A stretch of 64,000 nt of DNA from Pseudooceanicola antarcticus (GTDB lineage: Bacteria > Pseudomonadota > Alphaproteobacteria > Rhodobacterales > Rhodobacteraceae): NCBI RefSeq assembly GCF_900215355.1, contig NZ_OBEA01000002.1, positions 434,001-498,000 on the forward strand. Reading direction: 5' to 3'. Below, piece by piece: positions 25,205-34,205 of this stretch. The number at the start of each line of letters is the position of its first letter. Position 1 is the stretch's first letter. The notes beneath the pieces are model-generated. The model worked only from the letters and a program-made list of their open reading frames with translations, ran no database searches and was not told the origin of the DNA. The position numbers were made by a program, and so were the translations under genes.

Positions 25205-26785
25205 ATGGAGCTGGTGTGTGTTCTGTGCCTTATTGTGTTCTTGTCTCTTTCCGCGATGGGACAAGCGAACGGTTTAACCCCTGCCCAAGCGATGGCAGGA
25301 CGCGGTCTTCATTCTCTTCGCAACATGCAGCGCAAGCGTGCATGGGAACGGGCCACCGCGCGGCCCGAGCCGGTCTGCCGTCAGGGCGGTGCCGAGGTCG
25401 ACGCGCCGGTGCCGGCTTCCGCCGGGGGCTCCCGCCCGGCGGAAGCGCCGAACATGATGCTGGTGGTCGAGGGTCTTTGCCTCGACACACATCGCTTCCC
25501 TGCCGAACTGGGCGATGGCTCTGCCGAAACCGAAGGGCGTGACTGGCTTGATATCACGCGGCTCCGTCGCGGCCCCGACGGCGTGCCGCGTCTGTCCGAG
25601 GAACTTCTGGTGGCGCTCGACTGGGCGCGCGATCCCGAAGGCCTCGGCCAGGCGGGCACGTCCGAGGCGCTGACCCTGGTGATCCCGGTGCGCCATGTGC
25701 CGCTGGCCGATTACGCCGCCTATGCCCGCGAGCTGGCGCTCTTCGCCGCCCTCGTCTTGCGCCGCGCCGGTGGCCAGGTCCGGGCCTTCGAGATCGGCAC
25801 CGCCGACTGGACCGAGATCGGCGCCGGTGAATATGCCACCAAGGCCCGCATGGTGATCGCCGCGCTGGAAGGCGCGATGGATGCGATGGACCTGCGTGGC
25901 GGCGCGCGTCCCGAGATCCTGGTGCAATTCCCCCTGCCGCCGCGCCCGCCCTGCGCCCGTGACGAGACCCCCGCAGCCGATCGTGCCATCGGCAAGGGTC
26001 TCGAGGCCCGCAAGGCCGAGGTTCTGGGCGCTGCCCGTGCCATCGACACCCGGTTCACCGCCGAAGACGGCGCGGTCGAGATCTCGGCCTTCGAGGACGA
26101 GGGCCGCGTGGTGGCCTATGTCCGCTCGCGGGTCGCCACGCCGCTGGCGCTGGATGTCGACTTCTCCGACCTGGTGCCCTCCTGGCAGATGGTCCAGGCG
26201 CGCCGCATCGGCCTGGCGGGCGGCTCTGCGCGCCGGGGTGGCGCGATGCGCCAGGGCAACGTGATGCGCCTTTCGGCGCCCGTGACCGAGGCCGAGGGCT
26301 GGGCCCTGAGCATGGTCGAGATGGATGACGGTCTGCTGGACGTGGAACTGGCGCCCTTCGAGGCGGTCGAGGTGGTCTTCCATCTTTCCGCCACCAGCTC
26401 CGAGGCGCAGCAGATGCGCCTGGTGGATGGTGGGCAGTCGAGCTTCGACACCGCCCGCGACCCGCGTCGTGGCTCTGCCGCGACGGGTCGGGAGGGCGGC
26501 GGCCTGAAGGGCAGCCCGCAGCCCGACGAGATGATCGGCTGGATCGGAGAGGATGTCTTCGTCTTCGGTCAGGACTGTGACGAGACCGGCCCGGTGATCC
26601 GCGATTTCGCCCCCGGCCGCGACGTGATCGACCTGGTGCTGCCGGGCCTCAGCGCGTCGGACCTGCGCCTGCGCGACCACGCCGAGGGCGTGCTGATCGA
26701 AGCCGGCCCCGATGCGCGTTTCCTGCTGGGCGGCCTGCTGCGCGCCGAGCAGATCGACCTGTCGCGGGATATCCGGGTGCTCTGA
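25205..26785 (+). CDS. Secreted protein with glycosidase-like middle region and RTX-type C-terminal domain, function unknown
   Basis: The start is ATG 25205 with a hydrophobic N-terminus (MELVCVLCLIVFLSLSAMG). The 526-residue protein is not a confident family member. A middle segment (FEIGTADWTEIGAGEYATKA, about residues 198-217) resembles the EIGNEYW region of glycoside-hydrolase-like type I-secreted proteins found with EPS genes in Rhodobacteraceae, but its Asn-Glu pair is lost. The last 80 residues (GEDVFVFG, VIRDFAPGRDVIDLVL, LLRAEQIDL) match the end domain that follows calcium-binding RTX repeats, yet no GGxGxDxxx repeats are visible. A degenerate relative is possible. It lies 7 kb from the EPS locus. 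Confidence 0.5.
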   Translation: MELVCVLCLIVFLSLSAMGQANGLTPAQAMAGRGLHSLRNMQRKRAWERATARPEPVCRQGGAEVDAPVPASAGGSRPAEAPNMMLVVEGLCLDTHRFPAELGDGSAETEGRDWLDITRLRRGPDGVPRLSEELLVALDWARDPEGLGQAGTSEALTLVIPVRHVPLADYAAYARELALFAALVLRRAGGQVRAFEIGTADWTEIGAGEYATKARMVIAALEGAMDAMDLRGGARPEILVQFPLPPRPPCARDETPAADRAIGKGLEARKAEVLGAARAIDTRFTAEDGAVEISAFEDEGRVVAYVRSRVATPLALDVDFSDLVPSWQMVQARRIGLAGGSARRGGAMRQGNVMRLSAPVTEAEGWALSMVEMDDGLLDVELAPFEAVEVVFHLSATSSEAQQMRLVDGGQSSFDTARDPRRGSAATGREGGGLKGSPQPDEMIGWIGEDVFVFGQDCDETGPVIRDFAPGRDVIDLVLPGLSASDLRLRDHAEGVLIEAGPDARFLLGGLLRAEQIDLSRDIRVL

Positions 26786-26813
26786 TCTCTCCACGCCCCA
26801 AGCCGCGACCGAA

Positions 26814-26842
26814 ACGGGCTCCGCCATGGCGGGGCCCTTTTG
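26814..26842 (+). terminator. Terminator of the RTX-like gene
   Basis: GGGCTCCGCC (26816-26825) and GGCGGGGCCC (26828-26837) form a 10-bp stem with one G-U pair, followed by TTTT. It stands between two convergent genes; the T run on the plus strand fits the 25205 gene. Confidence 0.75.
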
Positions 26843-26858
26843 CGTCGCGCGGACGGGC

Positions 26859-27212
26859 TCAGAGCCGGCGGAACGGTCCCCGGAAGCGCCAGAGGTGGAA
26901 CGCCAGTGACAACGCCCCCAGCCAGGAGGCGACCGTGATCATCAGGAAGACCATCTCGCTCAGTCCACGCACCGGAATGCTGTAGCCAAGAGCGATGAGC
27001 CCGGCGCCGAGCGCGGCAATGAAGCCCAGCCAGCCCAGCCCGCGGATGCGCCGCAGGAGCGCGGTGGCCAGCACGCCCCAGAAGATCCCCGCGAAGAGCA
27101 GCGCCAACAGGTGCTCACCATGGCTCAGTGCCGCCGCCACGAGGTGCATCAGAGCCGAGACATAGAAGGCGCTGGCGGCCAGGAAGAACCCGTCAGTGAA
27201 GTTGCTGCGCAT
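26859..27212 (-). CDS. Small four-helix membrane protein, function unknown
   Basis: The 117-residue protein has about four hydrophobic segments (FLAASAFYVSALMHLVAAAL, LLALLFAGIFWGVLATALL, LGWLGFIAALGAGLIALGY and MVFLMITVASWLGALSLAF). A His pair (HLVAAALSHGEHLL) in the first hairpin could bind haem or metal, but this is not established. It is last of a minus-strand group with the dihaem cytochrome and Mo/Fe-S oxidoreductase genes, 12 bp after the cytochrome gene, so it may serve as a membrane anchor or electron partner for that enzyme. Confidence 0.7.
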   Translation of the reverse strand: MRSNFTDGFFLAASAFYVSALMHLVAAALSHGEHLLALLFAGIFWGVLATALLRRIRGLGWLGFIAALGAGLIALGYSIPVRGLSEMVFLMITVASWLGALSLAFHLWRFRGPFRRL

Positions 27213-27224
27213 GTGGTGTTCCTC

Positions 27225-27893
27225 TCAGCTTTCCGGGCAGGGCATGCCCGCCGCGCCCCAGGTCAGGATATCCTCGACATGGGTCTGCAGCGAGTAGGGG
27301 GCGGGTTCGCGGTTGCCGCCGGGGTTCCAGCCCCAGAGCACGAAACCGCGGTGGCCCGCGTCCTCGGTCAGGTGCCGGGCCAGCTCGACCCAGTCGCGCC
27401 CTCCGGTGCGCTCGGGGTCCGAAAGCTGGGCGCAGACCTGGGCCGCGCTGCGGTCGAACCACTGGAATTCGACCGGCGGCAGGCGCCAGTCCAGCCCGGC
27501 GCGGGGCGGGGCATGGGGGTCGGTGTCGAAATCGCCGTTGGTACGGTGGCAGGTCGAGCAGAGCAGCGTCTCGGCGCCGATCCGGCTCTCGCCCGCGGTG
27601 ATGTTCATCCCATGCGGGCGCGGCGCGCCGTAGGAGGGGCCGGACCACATCGGCCGGTTGTCCTCGCCCACGTGGCAATTGGCGCAGCGCGGGTGGCTGA
27701 CCACCTCGTAGATCCGCTCGAAAGCTTCGGCGCCCAGGGTCGGCGGGACCGAACCGGGCTCGGGGATCTCGAAGGAGATCTCTGGCCCGCTGGTCTCGGC
27801 ACCCGCCGGGCCGAGCGCCAGAGAGAGCGGCGCCAGGGCACAGAGCAGGGCGGCCAGCCCGAGGCCCGCGCGTCTGGTGATGGCTTGGCTCAT
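27225..27893 (-). CDS. Periplasmic dihaem c-type cytochrome of the isoquinoline-1-oxidoreductase type locus
   Basis: The start is ATG 27893, with GGAG upstream overlapping the stop of the previous gene. The 222-residue product has a Sec signal (GLGLAALLCALAPLSLALG) and two c-type haem motifs, CANCH near residue 70 and CSTCH near residue 112. Similar proteins are often annotated as an isoquinoline 1-oxidoreductase subunit and are taken to carry electrons from the Mo enzyme to the respiratory chain. It lies 10 bp downstream of the Mo-subunit gene, which supports that role. Confidence 0.82.
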   Translation of the reverse strand: MSQAITRRAGLGLAALLCALAPLSLALGPAGAETSGPEISFEIPEPGSVPPTLGAEAFERIYEVVSHPRCANCHVGEDNRPMWSGPSYGAPRPHGMNITAGESRIGAETLLCSTCHRTNGDFDTDPHAPPRAGLDWRLPPVEFQWFDRSAAQVCAQLSDPERTGGRDWVELARHLTEDAGHRGFVLWGWNPGGNREPAPYSLQTHVEDILTWGAAGMPCPES

Positions 27894-27903
27894 GGCGGGC
27901 TCC

Positions 27904-30138
27904 TCAGGCGAAGGTGACGAATTTGTCGAAAGGCATCTCGCGCAGGCGTCGCCCGGTGGCGGCGAAGATCGCATTGGCCAGAGCGGGCGCGGCGGGGGGC
28001 ACGGGCGGCTCGCCGATGCCGCGCACCTTGGGGCCGGTTTCCAGCACCCGCACGTGGATCGGCGGGCATTGGTAGAGCCTGAGCCCCGCGTGGGCGTGGT
28101 AATTGGTCTGCTGGGCCATGCCGTCGGCATAGGTGATCTCCGAGTTGATCGCATGGCCGAGGCCGAATACCACACCGCCCTGGATCAGGTTCTCGATGTT
28201 CACCGGGTCCAGCACCCGGCCCACGTCGGCGGCCACCCAAGCATTGGTCATGCGCAGCCCTGCCGGCGTGTCCTCGACCTCGATCACCTCGGCGACGGGG
28301 GTGCCGAAGGACATCACCATGGCCACGCCGCGGCCGCGCCCCTCGGGCAGCGGCTCGCCCCAGGAGCACATCTCAGCCACCGCTTCCAGGCAGGCGCGGG
28401 CGGGGGCGTAGTTGCACAGGCGCAGGCGTTCCAGCAGCGGATCGGCCTGGCCCTCGTGGATCAGCTCGTCCAGGGCGCTTTCGGCGAAGAAACCCGCATG
28501 CGAGGCACCGACAGAGCGCCAGGAGCTGATCGGCGCCAGGTCCGGCGCGCGATGGGCCGTGACCCTGAGCGCGGGGATCGCGTAGGGCATGGACCAGGCG
28601 CCGGCGACGATCTGGCTGTCGGGACCCGGCACCGACAGGCCGATCCGCGACATCTGCGACGCGGTCACCGAGGGCGCGGCAATGGAAAGGTCCAGCGCCT
28701 CGACCTCTCCGCCCAGGATCGTGCCCTGGGCCCGCGCCATGGCGATCTGGCGGGGGAAGTCATGGGCCATGTCCTCTTCGCGCGAATAGGTCAGCTTGAC
28801 CGGGGTGCCACGCAGGGCGGTGCCGATCTCGGCGGCGCGGGTGACGTTCTCGAATTCCAGCCGGTGCCCGAAGGAGCCCCCGGCATATTGGTTGTGCAGA
28901 TGCACGGCCTCCAGAGGCAGGCCGGTGATTTCGGCCACCATCTGCTGCGCCATGCCGGGGAACTGATGCGCCACCCAGATGTCGCAGCGGTCCGCGGTGA
29001 CCTTGATCAGCGCGCCGATGGGTTCCAGCGGGGCATGGGCCAGGTAGGGCGCGCGGTATTCCATCGGCCAGCCGGTGGCCCGGCTCTCGGCATCGCCCTC
29101 GTCACGCCAGACCTTCTCGGGCGGGGCGTCCAGGGCATCGCTCAGCGCCTGCCAGTGGTCGGCCTGTTCGGCGGGGAAGGCGGCGGGCCCCCAGGTGCAT
29201 TCCAGCGCCTCCGCTCCCTTGAAGGCGGTCCAGGTATCACTTGCGATGACAGCCAGGCCGCCGGTCACGGGCAGCACCCTCTCGACCCCCGGCAGCGCCC
29301 GTGCGGCGCTGTCGTCATGAGCCTCGAGCACGCCGCCGGGGCGGGGGTTCAGGCGCACCGCGGCATGGACCATGCCGGGCAGCCTCAGGTCGATGCCATA
29401 GGTCAGGGTGCCGGTGGACTTGGCCAGCACGTCCAGCCGCTGCATGGGCTTGCCGAGGATGCGCCACTGGCCGGGGTCGCGCAGGGGCACGTCGTAGCGC
29501 GGCCGAAGCTCTGCGGCGAGCTCTGCCAGCTCGACATAGGGCAGGGCGCGACCGTCGGGCAGATGGACCGCACCGCGCTCGGTGCGCAGCTCTTCGACCG
29601 CCACCCCATGGGCCCTGGCAGCGGCGAGCTTCAGCGTCTCGCGGGCCATGGCCCCGGCCTGACGCAGCTTCTCGTAGCTGTCGGGCACCGAGGACGAGCC
29701 CCCCGTCCCCTGCAGCCCGAGCGCCCCCATAAGCCGCCCCGCCACATCGCGCGAGATCTCGGCCAGCGGGGTCATGTCCTGGGTCATGAAGGGCAGGCCC
29801 TCGTCGGCAAGGGCGCGGTTGGCATAGGCGGCAGCGGGCGGGCCGGTCTCGATCACCAGCTCGGGCTGGTCGAGGTCCACGTCCAGCTCTTCGGCGATCA
29901 GCGCCGCCTGCATGTGGCGGATGCCCTGGCCCAGGTCGGTATGCGGCGCGATCAGGGTGATCCTGCCATCGGCGATCCGAATCCAGGGATTGAAGCTGAC
30001 CGCCTCGGGGGGCAGGTCTTCGGCCAGCGGGTTCTCGGGCTCGCGGTTGAGCGCATAGACCCCGAAGGCCACACCCCCGGTGACGGTGACGGAGCCCAGG
30101 ATGAAGGCGCGGCGGGTCAGGCGGGTCAGGCGCGACAT
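27904..30138 (-). CDS. Molybdopterin-binding large subunit of a xanthine-dehydrogenase-family oxidoreductase (IorB-like)
   Basis: The 744-residue protein begins with a twin-arginine-type leader (LTRRAFILGSVTVTGGVAF), as is usual for IorB-like periplasmic subunits exported folded. The family fold is recognisable from HTDLGQGIRHMQAALIAEEL near residue 67, and the catalytic Glu in GIGEPPVPPAAPALANAIF near the C-terminus. These enzymes hydroxylate N-heterocycles or oxidise aldehydes with water. The gene order [2Fe-2S] subunit, Mo subunit, cytochrome fits the isoquinoline/nicotinate/aldehyde group, but the substrate cannot be read from sequence. No Moco chaperone (XdhC) gene is in the operon. Confidence 0.87.
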   Translation of the reverse strand: MSRLTRLTRRAFILGSVTVTGGVAFGVYALNREPENPLAEDLPPEAVSFNPWIRIADGRITLIAPHTDLGQGIRHMQAALIAEELDVDLDQPELVIETGPPAAAYANRALADEGLPFMTQDMTPLAEISRDVAGRLMGALGLQGTGGSSSVPDSYEKLRQAGAMARETLKLAAARAHGVAVEELRTERGAVHLPDGRALPYVELAELAAELRPRYDVPLRDPGQWRILGKPMQRLDVLAKSTGTLTYGIDLRLPGMVHAAVRLNPRPGGVLEAHDDSAARALPGVERVLPVTGGLAVIASDTWTAFKGAEALECTWGPAAFPAEQADHWQALSDALDAPPEKVWRDEGDAESRATGWPMEYRAPYLAHAPLEPIGALIKVTADRCDIWVAHQFPGMAQQMVAEITGLPLEAVHLHNQYAGGSFGHRLEFENVTRAAEIGTALRGTPVKLTYSREEDMAHDFPRQIAMARAQGTILGGEVEALDLSIAAPSVTASQMSRIGLSVPGPDSQIVAGAWSMPYAIPALRVTAHRAPDLAPISSWRSVGASHAGFFAESALDELIHEGQADPLLERLRLCNYAPARACLEAVAEMCSWGEPLPEGRGRGVAMVMSFGTPVAEVIEVEDTPAGLRMTNAWVAADVGRVLDPVNIENLIQGGVVFGLGHAINSEITYADGMAQQTNYHAHAGLRLYQCPPIHVRVLETGPKVRGIGEPPVPPAAPALANAIFAATGRRLREMPFDKFVTFA

Positions 30139-30141
30139 GGC

Positions 30142-30606
30142 TCAGCCCTCCAGCTTCTGGGCCGCGGCGTGAATGGCGGCTCGGATACGGGGATAGGTGC
30201 CACAACGGCAGAGATTGCCCGACATGGCGGCGTCGATCTCGTCATCCGAGGGGGCGGGGTTGAGATCCAGCAGGGCCGCGGCCTGCATGATCTGGCCCGA
30301 TTGGCAGTAGCCGCATTGCGCCACCTGGTGCTCGACCCAGGCGTCCTGCACCGCGTGCAGCGCCTCCGGGCGGCCCAGGCCTTCGATGGTCAGCACTTCG
30401 GCGCCCTCGAGCTCCTGCGCCTGGACCTGGCAGGCGCGCACAGCCTGGCCATCCAGATGCACCGTACAGGCCCCACATTGCGCGATGCCGCAGCCGTATT
30501 TGGTGCCCGTCAGCCCGAGGTGGTCGCGCAGCACCCAGAGCAGGGGCATCTCGGCGGCCACGTCAACGCTTTGCGCTGCACCATTTACCTTGAAGCTGAC
30601 TTTCAT
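30142..30606 (-). CDS. [2Fe-2S] small subunit of a xanthine-dehydrogenase-family oxidoreductase (IorA-like)
   Basis: The 154-residue protein has both cluster motifs: [17 protein letters not shown] with a downstream C near residue 38 (plant-type ferredoxin fold), and [11 protein letters not shown] then [11 protein letters not shown] near residue 98 (helical domain). It passes electrons from the Mo subunit, whose gene follows after 3 bp, to the cytochrome. No signal is seen, so it probably rides out with the Tat-targeted large subunit. It is first gene of the operon, divergent from the AraC regulator. Confidence 0.9.
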   Translation of the reverse strand: MKVSFKVNGAAQSVDVAAEMPLLWVLRDHLGLTGTKYGCGIAQCGACTVHLDGQAVRACQVQAQELEGAEVLTIEGLGRPEALHAVQDAWVEHQVAQCGYCQSGQIMQAAALLDLNPAPSDDEIDAAMSGNLCRCGTYPRIRAAIHAAAQKLEG

Positions 30607-30780
30607 CGCCCGTCCTCGCTACCAGCGCATTGCGCGTCACTAAACACTTCCCGACCAGCCTATCAGAACATCCGGCAAAGGCACTCGCAATACGCGACAA
30701 AGCTCCAACGGATCCTGCCAGACGGGCAGAATGACTTGGCGGGACCAGGGGGCCGGGGCAAGTTGACCCCGAGGGGCCCA

Positions 30781-31821
30781 ATGCCCAATCTAGCCGAAAA
30801 GAAAGTTAGTTTCATGAGTCATGTCCGCAAGTACCCGGTCCGAGCCTCTATCCGCCAAGCTTGTGCGCTGCTTCATCTTTCCGAGGGCCGGGTGCTCAGC
30901 CGTGCGGGGCTGTCGGCGGATTTCTTCAATGGCCCGGAAGAGCTGGTGGATGTGCGCGGCTTCTTCCGCCTCTGGCATGCGATCGAAAGCGAGGCCGAAA
31001 GCCTCGAGGTGCTCTTCCTCGCGGGGATGGAGGCGGCACGGGGCCCGTTCAATCCGGCGCTTCTGGCCTTTTCCTGCAGTCCCGACATCAAGACCGGGAT
31101 CGAGCGGATCGCCCTTTTCAAGCCGATTGTCGGGCCCTTCCGGCTGGACAGCAGCCTTGCCGGCGGGCGCCTGAGCGTGGTCTGCCGCTCTTCCCTGTCT
31201 GCCATGCCGCTGCCGCCGACCCTGGCAGCGCTCGAGGCGGTTTTCCTGGTCAGCTGCGCGCGGGTCTTCACCGGCAAGCCCGTCATGCCGCTGGAGGTGG
31301 CCGTGCCCGACCCGACACTCTATTCTGAGGTGATCCGGAACCAGCTCGGGGTGACGCCGCGCCGGGGGGCGGGCTGCACCGTGGTCTTCTCGGAGCAGGA
31401 CGCGCTGCGGCCGCTGATCTCCGAGGACACCGCCTTCTGGGGGCTCGTGCAGGCAGAGCTGCACAGCCGGCTGAACGCCGAACAGGCGCGGGCGGAAGAG
31501 CCCGCCCTGTCCGAGCGGCTGCGCGACGTGCTGGTCGACATGCTGCCGGGCGGGCAGGTCTCGGTCGCGCAGGCGGCGGCCCGGCTGGGTCTGTCGGAGC
31601 GTTCCCTGCAGCGGCGGCTGAAGGCCGAGGGGACCTCTTTCCAGTCCCAGCTCGACCGGGTGCGCTCGGACCTGGCGCGTGCCTACCTGGCGCGGGGCGA
31701 CATGGGGGCGGAAGAGATCTCGTACCTCCTGGCCTACCGCGATCCGAACAGCTTCTACCGCGCCTTCCAGGGCTGGACCGGCATGACCCCGGCCCAGGCC
31801 CGCGGCGAGCTGGCCGAGTAA
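30781..31821 (+). CDS. AraC-family transcriptional regulator (Arabinose_bd + HTH_18)
   Basis: I chose ATG 30781, preceded by GAGGGG at about 6 bp; ATG 30814 is an alternative. The 346-residue protein has an N-terminal AraC-type ligand domain (about 20-200) and a C-terminal double HTH (VSVAQAAARLGLSERSLQRRL near residue 261, then YLLAYRDPNSFYRAFQGWTG with the AraC signature). It is divergent from the Mo/Fe-S oxidoreductase operon with 174 bp between, so it is the likely activator of that operon, responding to its substrate or a related compound. Confidence 0.88.
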   Translation: MPNLAEKKVSFMSHVRKYPVRASIRQACALLHLSEGRVLSRAGLSADFFNGPEELVDVRGFFRLWHAIESEAESLEVLFLAGMEAARGPFNPALLAFSCSPDIKTGIERIALFKPIVGPFRLDSSLAGGRLSVVCRSSLSAMPLPPTLAALEAVFLVSCARVFTGKPVMPLEVAVPDPTLYSEVIRNQLGVTPRRGAGCTVVFSEQDALRPLISEDTAFWGLVQAELHSRLNAEQARAEEPALSERLRDVLVDMLPGGQVSVAQAAARLGLSERSLQRRLKAEGTSFQSQLDRVRSDLARAYLARGDMGAEEISYLLAYRDPNSFYRAFQGWTGMTPAQARGELAE

Positions 31822-31890
31822 GCCGCCGAAAGGCTGGCAAAATCGCGCGCCACCTGCCACTTATGGGGTGGGTAAATGCGGAGTGGCGGC

Positions 31891-32568
31891 ATGGCTGTGA
31901 CCCAGTCGGATTGGATCGAGAATTTCGAGGGGCTGAACCAGCTGCCCTCCGAGCTGAAGGAGGAGCTGGTCGCGGGCTCGCGCATTGTCGAGATGAAGGC
32001 CGGGACGGTGGTCTTCTCTCCGGGCCAGTCGGCGGACAACCTGCTGCTTCTGCTGCGTGGCACGGTCCGCGTGCAGCAGAAGTCCGAAACCGGGCGCGAG
32101 GTCTTCCTCTACCGGGTTCACGCCGGTGACAGCTGCGTGCTGAGCACCGCCTGCATGCTGGCCTTCGAGGATTACGCCGCCGATGGGATCGCCGAGACCG
32201 ATATCCGCGCCGTGGCCATTCCCCGCGCGACTTTCGACGATCTGGTGGGGCGCTCGAAGCTGTTCCGCCAGTTTGTCTTCCGGGCCTATTCGCGGCGGCT
32301 GACGGATCTCTTTACCTTGATCGACGACATCGTCTTCCAGCGCATGGACGTGCGCCTGGCCGCGCGGCTGCTGGAGCTGGCCGAGGATGACGTGGTCCGC
32401 GCCACGCATCAGTTTCTGGCCAATGAGCTGGGCACGGCTCGGGAGGTGATCTCCCGGACCCTGGCCGAGTTCCAGCGCCGTGGCTGGGTCGAGCTGGCCC
32501 GTGGCGAGGTCCGCATCGTCGGCCGCGCCGGGCTGCAGCGCCTGGCGCGTTCGGCCGGGACCTCCTAG
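31891..32568 (+). CDS. Crp/Fnr-family transcriptional regulator
   Basis: I chose ATG 31891, which has GGAG 7 bp upstream; ATG 31876 is an alternative. The 225-residue protein has a cyclic-nucleotide-type sensor domain (about 15-130; PGQSADNLLLLLRGTVRV) and a C-terminal winged HTH (ATHQFLANELGTAREVISRTL, about 168-190). It lacks an Fnr cysteine cluster at the N-terminus. A Cys pair in the sensor domain (GDSCVLSTACML near residue 87) is typical of small Crp-like regulators near sulfur or stress genes. The sulfur genes at 34206-38093 are the nearest candidate targets; control is not shown. Confidence 0.87.
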   Translation: MAVTQSDWIENFEGLNQLPSELKEELVAGSRIVEMKAGTVVFSPGQSADNLLLLLRGTVRVQQKSETGREVFLYRVHAGDSCVLSTACMLAFEDYAADGIAETDIRAVAIPRATFDDLVGRSKLFRQFVFRAYSRRLTDLFTLIDDIVFQRMDVRLAARLLELAEDDVVRATHQFLANELGTAREVISRTLAEFQRRGWVELARGEVRIVGRAGLQRLARSAGTS

Positions 32569-32606
32569 CGCACTTCGGGCGCGCGCGTCGGGGTCTGGCT
32601 TCGGGT

Positions 32607-33920
32607 CTAGTATCCGGGCGGCAGGGCGATTTCCCAGCCCGTGGGCCAGATGGCGACGATATTGCCCTCTCTCGCAGCCAGCGCCGGGGCCCAGGCGGGC
32701 CCGACGACGGGCATCGGAAGTTGCTGAAGAAAGACCAGCAGCCAGAGCCCCGCCACGACCGCCGCTGCTGGCGCCCAGATCCGCCGCAGCGCGAGGCCCA
32801 GCAGGTAGAAGAGGCCGGTCACCGGGTGCAGGAACCAGCACAGCAGGGCCAGGAAGAGCCACGGCGCGGGCTGCCGTCCGGCGACCAGCGCGGCGGCGAG
32901 CACCAGAAAGACCAGCGGAGCATGGTAGTATCGCGCGGCCGCGCTTGGGACGGTGAGGTATTCCTCGGGCGAACCGAGGGCCAGGAAGGTGCTGAGGATG
33001 GCAGAGAAGAAGGCCGTGGCAAGCATCAGCAGCGCCGCCAGGTTGCCCTGTCGCCAGGCGGCCCAGCCCAGGGCGGCATGGGGCAGCAGCAGCAGCAGGG
33101 GCAGCCAGATCAGTCGCAGGTCGCCGTCCCTCAGATCGGTCAGCCGGGCGAGGCTCCAGTCCAGGGCGATGCCATCAAGCAGCGGGTAGGCGGCGATCTT
33201 GGCCAGCGGGACCAGCAGCAGGGAGGCTTCCAGCGCAAAGTCCCGCCCGGTGACCGCGTCACGGTTCAGCATGATCAGCACAAGCTGCACGCTGGCGGTC
33301 AGCAACAGCACCGCAGCCTCGGCGCCGCGCGCCCGGTCGCGCTCCAGCAGGGCGCGCAGCAGGAAGAAGGGGCCAAGGAAATTGGCCGGCACCCCCGAGA
33401 AACCACAGAGCGCCAGCAGGGCCAGCCTTGCTCCCTGCTCGCCTCGGGAGCCGCAGGGCAGCGCCAGCAGCAGGCCGGCGATCACCGCCGTGTGGAAATG
33501 GGCATTGGTGGCATTGGCCCAGACCTCTGACGGGGTGATCATCAGCATGGCGGCCAGCACCAGCGCGCAGCCGCCGGCAGAGAGGCCCAGGCGTCGGGCG
33601 GGAAAGACCAGCAGCGCCGCCGCGCCCCATTGCAGCGCCAGGGTGCCCAGGGTGGTCACCGCAGGTGCCACCGCAAGCGGCACCTGTCCCGCAAGCCAGA
33701 CCAGGAGGTTGGTCACCAGCTGAAGATGCCCCTGGAAGAGGAACCGCAGGCCCTCAAGCCCCGGCGCGCTCCAGATCGCGGGCGCGAAATAGGTCCCTTC
33801 CTCGGCCCAGAAGCGGCCCGGCGGCAGCAGGGGAGAGACCTTCCAAAGACTGAGCAGGACAAAAGCCAGGAACAACGCAGGGGCCAGGACTCTTCTTGTC
33901 TGCTGCGGGTCTGCGATCAT
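32607..33920 (-). CDS. Polytopic membrane protein, probable GT-C-type glycosyltransferase, function unknown
   Basis: The 437-residue protein has about 11 hydrophobic segments. After the first segment lies WAEEGTYFAPA (about residue 39), which fits the acidic loop-1 motif of GT-C enzymes that use polyprenyl-phosphate sugars. ANATNAHFHTA near residue 135 is another recurring feature of these membrane proteins. Closely related proteins are poorly characterised, so a role in cell-surface glycan decoration is inference. It is a single-gene unit between the Crp/Fnr regulator and the sulfur genes. Confidence 0.6.
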   Translation of the reverse strand: MIADPQQTRRVLAPALFLAFVLLSLWKVSPLLPPGRFWAEEGTYFAPAIWSAPGLEGLRFLFQGHLQLVTNLLVWLAGQVPLAVAPAVTTLGTLALQWGAAALLVFPARRLGLSAGGCALVLAAMLMITPSEVWANATNAHFHTAVIAGLLLALPCGSRGEQGARLALLALCGFSGVPANFLGPFFLLRALLERDRARGAEAAVLLLTASVQLVLIMLNRDAVTGRDFALEASLLLVPLAKIAAYPLLDGIALDWSLARLTDLRDGDLRLIWLPLLLLLPHAALGWAAWRQGNLAALLMLATAFFSAILSTFLALGSPEEYLTVPSAAARYYHAPLVFLVLAAALVAGRQPAPWLFLALLCWFLHPVTGLFYLLGLALRRIWAPAAAVVAGLWLLVFLQQLPMPVVGPAWAPALAAREGNIVAIWPTGWEIALPPGY

Positions 33921-34205
33921 CGAACGGGCCTCGTCTGTCCGCGCGGCGGGGCGGGTTTCAGGCTGGGCCGCGCGTCATCTGGAAATTTTTTGCGGATAAA
34001 AAGGTTTTTGTGTCAATGCATTGAACGATTTTTCATGGCAGATGTCCGCTTCTGTGACCAAGTCACCGAGTCCCAGGCCCCCGACATGCCATAAAGTGGG
34101 CGATCCGATTCACGGAGCCTGACTTTCGTCGGGGTAAACAGACAAGACGACCGGAGTGACCATGACCCGTTCCCGCTTCGCGCTCCCCCTCCGGGAGATG
34201 CAGAA
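33921..34205. promoter_or_regulatory. Divergent control region before the sulfur gene cluster
   Basis: This 285-bp region separates the GT-C-like gene from the YeeE gene. An A/T-rich patch (33981-34015) is followed by the perfect 12-bp palindrome TCAATGCATTGA (34013-34024). GGGAG lies a few bases before the YeeE start. The palindrome is a candidate operator; I do not know its regulator. It does not match the Fnr consensus TTGAT-N4-ATCAA well. Confidence 0.4.

Noticed and set aside
27877-31821. 1,314-codon open frame on the plus strand across the Mo oxidoreductase genes and AraC gene
   Set aside because: Only the AraC part from 30781 is real. The rest is antisense to the IorA/IorB-like genes with no motifs.
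34013-34024. Fnr-type site before the sulfur genes
   Set aside because: The palindrome TCAATGCATTGA does not fit TTGAT-N4-ATCAA, so I list it only as an operator of unknown specificity.
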